Assembly: GCA_907163345.1 (NCBI GenBank)
Contig: CAJQUN010000015.1
Coordinates: forward strand, 10,758,886-10,822,885
Direction: 5' to 3'
DNA length: 64,000 nucleotides
DNA from: Haberlea rhodopensis
Lineage: Eukaryota; Streptophyta; Magnoliopsida; Lamiales; Gesneriaceae
A program made the position numbers and the translations under genes. The notes under the pieces were generated by a model. The model saw nothing but the letters and a program-made list of their open reading frames with translations. It was not told the DNA's origin and made no database searches. Positions 59,839-64,000 of this stretch are shown here, piece after piece; position 1 is the first letter of the stretch; each line of letters starts with the position of its first letter.

Positions 59839-61079
59839 GAGTATTTGTATATATCTTGTTTTTGCACATTCTGCTACTTGTCTTGCTTCTCTACTTGCAT
59901 GACTGCATGATTTTGTGACTGATTCATCCTTGAGCATTACCAACAAAAAAATTTTTTGTGAGTTAGTCTTGAGAAATGAAGAATTAGATTTGCAACGGTA
60001 ATACATGATGAAATTAATCCTCATCTAGATAGGAGTCATGAAAATGTTTAACTTGTTTGTATATATCCTTTGTTAACCATATGTCAAAACTGAGGAATAA
60101 TTTGAGCACTTATTGAGTCATGATTGAGTGAAGTATGTGTTGATTAAAGTGAAAATTTGTGTTAACTATGATGAGTCTTGAGTATTTTAGATAACTATAC
60201 AATCTATTTGAAAGCACTTTGAGGCGAAAATTTATAATTAGGAACTTGACTTGGAGATGATTTAGGCGATTTTTGGACCGTTTGTGCCTTTCAAGCCTAC
60301 CTTGTATTCATCATTCCTTAGTGTCCCCTCTTGTGCCTTATTGAAAAAGAATGGTATATGCATTGCATATGATTAGACCCCCATTCGACATTCTTGGAAA
60401 CCTCATTATACCTACCTTGGATTGAGCCTAAAAGAAATTTTTTTTACCCACCCCTAAGGGAGTATAATGAATCTCATTCATTGCATTAAATTGTTATATG
60501 TTGATAAGTTCATTGTGAAAAAAAAAATTGAAATGAACAAAAGAATGAGCAAAGAAAAAGAAAAGATGTAGAGAAAAGCCTTGAAAAGAAAATTTAAATA
60601 AGACCCAAAGTGGCCAAGGCTAGAAAAAGTTGAAGAGAAGCTCAATAGTGTGCGAAAAAAAGTATTGAATTGATTCTATTGTACTCTCTTCTTTGAATTC
60701 ATCCTACCTTTTCTTTGAAGCCGACACCAAAAGGCCTAACGTTATAAGCTTTTAAAGTCCTGTTGATCCAAGTCTAGGGAATAATTACATTAGTGGAGAA
60801 GTGCAGGATAGTAAATTTGTAGAGTAGTTCAAAGTAATCTTGACGCGGAGTTGCTATGGCACTTTTTGATCTTAAAGATATGTACATTACTCATGTTTGA
60901 CAATAGCACACACGCACGTTCCAACGTTGCGATGTATTGTTTAACTTAGGAGAAATTGCTTCTTGTTAAATGTTGAATGACTTTTGTTGATGTGTAAGTA
61001 GGATTTCTGAGTTTTTACGTGAGTTGTAAAGATGATTCATGCATAGTATTAAAATTAACTTTTCTTTTTGAGCTTATTG
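59839..61079 (+). other. Element I 3' non-coding domain
   Basis: About 1.24 kb, no convincing coding frame. Same layout as 27876-29083 of H. Contains the nested hairpin at 60349-60386. Confidence 0.7.
60349..60386 (+). other. Nested hairpin in element I 3' domain
   Basis: Outer arms GAATGG/CCATTC (60349-60354 and 60381-60386), inner stem ATATGC/GCATAT (60356-60361 and 60365-60370) with loop ATT. Compare 28583-28620 in H: outer arms identical, inner stem AGTATGC/GCATACT. Confidence 0.75.
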
Positions 61080-61116
61080 CTTGCTCGAGGACGATCAAGT
61101 CTAAGTTTGGGGGAGT
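61080..61116 (+). other. Element I terminal polypurine tract and hairpin
   Basis: CTTGCTCG-AGGA-CGATCAAG (61080-61099; one mismatch), then AAGTTTGGGGGAGT up to the LTR. Confidence 0.82.
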
Positions 61117-62673
61117 TGATAGGCTTAGATTTTTAAGTGTTTTTAGCTGTAATTTCTTCCCATTTTTCATACTTTTTCCTGGATGATATTATGCTTTTTG
61201 GTGTTTATTTGTCTATTTCAGGAAAATTAGTTGGAAATGGAAGAAATGAGCTAAACTGAAGCAAAATGGCGAAATCGAGGCGAGAAAGAGTTGAAATTGA
61301 AGAATTTGGATTTTCGGAGTCTCGATCGATCGAGAATATTTCTCGATCGATCGAGCCAGGCAGTGTGCTGAGAAGAAAATAATTGGAAGTCTCGATCGAT
61401 CGAGATTATTTCTCGATCGATCGACCAAGGCAGAAACTTCAGAGCCAATTTTATCGAAGGCTCGATCGATCGGAAGGAAATCTCGATCGATCGAGCGAGG
61501 CAGTGAGTTTCAAAGGCTGACATGAACAGTGCACCGATCGATCGGACGCAATTCTCATCGATCGATACGCAAATCCGGGAAAATCTTATCTTCCATTTTT
61601 GAATGGATTTTCGGGGGATAAATTAGGGAATCATTTCCATACAAGATATACATCATATCAGAGGCCAATTCTCTCGAAAATAAGGAACCCTAGCCGCCGC
61701 CTAGCGCCGGCAAAGGAGATTCAATCTCCGTTCTTCGTCCAAAGTCGAGCCAATCCATTCCGGAGTGCAAGGAAGGAGCAAGAGAAGAGATTTCGGTGCT
61801 ACGCACGGATTTATTCCGCCGTTTATCGTATTTCTAGACTCTAATCTATTTCATTTTGATTTCCAATTGATGTTTTTGAGGTCGAGAGACGATTAAACTC
61901 TTTTGTATTTGACTTGAAATATTTTTAGTTTATTCTATCGAGTTTTAGTTTCGTTGTGTTTGATTATTGATTCAATTGTGTTTGAGTTCATTGATTACTA
62001 TTGTTCATAAATTAATTGCTTGTGTAGATCAAAGCCTAGCTAACTTTGATTGAATCTGAGAGTTATAACCGAGATCGAGAGATAACGTTGTAACACGCTC
62101 TATTAATTTATGATGTATGTTACGATTGAGATCGAGAGATGATATCGCATACGTGAGAACTTTGAATCGAGAGATTTAGAGTAACAAGGTTTTGATGATT
62201 TATGCAATATTGAATTAGTAAATAGGTGCACGAGAGTGACTTATTCTAATTTAATGTTAGTTTCTTTACAGCTCGAGAGAGTGTAACGAATAATAGCGAA
62301 AACCTTTCACCTTTAGAATCAATTGTTTGATAATTTGAGAATTCAGTTGAATCATTAAAGATAACATAGTTGAACGACGAGCTTGATAAATTTCTCGAGT
62401 GACTTACCTTTGCATATCCGGAATCATTCATTTTATTGTTTCTTGTTTTCATTTATCGGTCTTTAGTTTAATTTGGCATTAGTTAATCACATTTGTTAAT
62501 CGTAGGCTAAATATAATTTTATTAATCTTATTTGGTACTTATACGTTAGTCCATGTGGATTCGACAACCCTTACTTAATTTTCACTATACTAAAACTTGA
62601 CAACCGTGCACTTGCGGTAGAATCGCTTCACACTATTCTTTGAAATATCTTCTGTTTAAAAATAAAGCGGTCA
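61117..62673 (+). repeat. Element I 3' LTR
   Basis: 1557 bp, pairs with 54642-56189. One of its palindromes has lost a base (61555-61567). Confidence 0.93.
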
Positions 62674-63456
62674 ATGCTACATGAACCGCCTTCATTCCCC
62701 TGTTTCAACGATCGATCGGTACAAGCTAGCGATCGATAGGTATCGCTCGACAACAACAGTTTTATATCACACCTCCAAACTTGCATCAAAGTTCTACTAT
62801 AGCATGTTATGCACATTTGTATCATGAAAAACAAGTTCATGTTCTTTAATTCCATCTAAGGCCATGCAAATTTACTTCAACATCATTTTAACAATTCATC
62901 TACATATATACATGCTTATTCAAGCTCACAAAGTACCAATTCCTTACCAATTTACTTTGATGTTGTGTCACAACAAGTTTTCCCTTTGCTTTCAAGCCAA
63001 AGAGGTAAGACAAAAGGTGAGAGATCTCAAAAGCTTTGGAGAGTGATTGCAGAGAGTAACTAGGTGTATTATGGTGGATGTATGTTTTAGGAATCTGATT
63101 TTTGATATATATATTATAGCTTCCAAATCCAATACAAATGCAAGTGCACATACATGTGAAATGTATCTCAACTAGCATAATATAAATTGCACCATACACC
63201 TCATGCTCACTCAAATTCAAATACATCTCTACTTGTTCTTTAGATGTAATTCATGTGCTCTTGTTACAATTGCAACAACTATGTAGCTCTATATTAAATC
63301 AACACATAAGTTTATGGAATTCAACATCCAAGCATACACTTGTAGGTATTCATCATACTTGATTCAACACGACCTCGAGTCCACGTTCAACCGTAATTAT
63401 CACATAATTACGCCTTAATCATATTAAACAAGTAGAAATTATATCGAGGCATTACA

Positions 63457-63538
63457 ATAAGCTGGTGAATTGTTCATCAAACTAATTAAGAGTTTCTCCT
63501 GGCTTCATCTTTATGTTCTCGTACTTCTGAACGACGAC
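63457..63538 (-). pseudogene. Gag fragment of another retroelement
   Basis: Minus strand reads VVVQKYENIKMKPGETLN, a stop, then FDEQFTSL, the pattern of gag proteins with the UBN2-type domain (..KMKPGES..EF..RF..L). Too short to classify. It would be the site into which F and then J inserted. Confidence 0.5.
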
Positions 63539-64000
63539 TGTGATATCCCCTTAATGATTATGTGCATTTAAACATTTATTATGTTATATGAGAATTATGG
63601 TGTTAAATTGTGGAGTTGATTTATTTATATTGGGAAATGCTTAGTCATGTGGTGGTCACGGTCTATTAATGCATTTCAGGGTGCATGTGATATATATGTT
63701 GGGAATTTGGGTTATGGCATGATTATTTTGGGGTGAGTGTTGTTCGTTTTGGTGAAGCATGTTTAATTGGAATTTGAAGTATTTTATTGATTAAATACTA
63801 TAAAATATCATGTGAGGATATTTTAATACATCATGCTAAATACTGGGACCAAAACTTAACACATCACATAACCCACCACCCAACCACCCCCCAACCCATA
63901 CCTGCTGAAGCTGCCCATACCCCTCACTTTACCTCTCCACCACTCAACCTCTATCACTCATTTCTCCCCCAATCTTCACCCAAAAACCGTCCAGCATCTG
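63539..64000 (+). mobile_element. LTR J, Ty3/gypsy, cut by the window end
   Basis: Starts TGTGATATCCCC at 63539 and follows the opening of the C and element 1 LTRs (the 'gaaatgcttagtca' and 'gcatttcagggtgcatg' blocks, then the C-rich stretch near 63870). Continues beyond the window. Confidence 0.85.

Larger units (their letters stand above)
54642..62673 (+). mobile_element. Element I: two-ORF Ty3/gypsy element without RT or integrase
   Basis: LTRs 54642-56189 and 61117-62673 flanked by perfect ATGCT (54637-54641 and 62674-62678). Asp-type primer site, gag, a second ORF of unknown function, then a 1.28-kb non-coding domain between two polypurine tracts. No protease, RT, RNase H or integrase, hence non-autonomous. 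About 25 differences between the LTRs by eye (about 1.6%), and both ORFs are open: young. Confidence 0.93.
53572..63456 (-). mobile_element. Element F 5' LTR, split by element I
   Basis: Minus-strand LTR starting TGTAATGCCTCG at 63456 and ending GAGGACCCCACA at 53572. Pieces 53572-54641 and 62679-63456, about 1.85 kb. A GATCGATCGG-type cluster (54484-54625 and 62706-62750) is split by element I. The downstream part of F is truncated, so its target duplication cannot be checked. Confidence 0.8.

Overview
This is flowering-plant (probably eudicot) nuclear DNA, apparently gene-poor heterochromatin. I see no host gene, tRNA or rRNA. Almost every base belongs to LTR retrotransposons inserted into one another: Ty3/gypsy chromoviruses of the Tekay/Del type (gag, CCHC knuckles, protease, RT, RNase H, integrase, chromodomain; Met-type primer sites), gypsy elements with an Asp-type primer site that encode only gag or gag-protease (Tat/Athila-like gag), and Ty1/copia remnants. 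The species cannot be told from the sequence.

Layout. 1-2329: LTR of family B, minus strand, cut by the window start. 2330-3219: fragment of a D-like LTR. 3241-22365: element C, an old full-length plus-strand chromovirus full of stops. Its 5' LTR holds a solo LTR of family B (3701-14154, target duplication AAATC), which in turn holds element 1 (5409-13670, target duplication TGAAT), a young chromovirus with an almost intact gag-pol but a deleted 3' part. 22366-35410: a plus-strand H-type LTR fragment and a minus-strand copia relic (gag, leader, LTR, pol end), whose LTR holds element H (26336-33300, target duplication GTGTT). 35411-36329: truncated LTR plus primer site of another Tat-like element (G). 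36330-53260: minus-strand chromovirus E, interrupted in gag by D (40722-50072, target duplication GCAGG), a non-coding element that is a collapsed tandem with three LTRs. 53261-63456: gag start and LTR of chromovirus F, with element I (54642-62673, target duplication ATGCT) inside the LTR. 63457-63538: scrap of another gag. 63539-64000: start of a plus-strand LTR (J).

How the parts relate. H and I carry gag (H also protease) but no RT or integrase, and D carries no protein, so all three would need enzymes supplied by other elements. H and I share a 3' non-coding domain bounded by two polypurine tracts and holding a nested hairpin.

The most unusual signal is structural. Several LTRs and the D internal region carry arrays of very short inverted repeats in which the two arms change together: AGCG/CGCT alternating with GGCG/CGCC, stems of changing sequence around a constant CATCTTA loop, GATCGATC-centred palindromes, and GGGTT/AACCC palindromes in the copia leader. 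A small hairpin with an AGGR-type loop also precedes the polypurine tract in every element that keeps that region.

All comparisons were made by eye; boundaries without a target duplication may be off by several bases.
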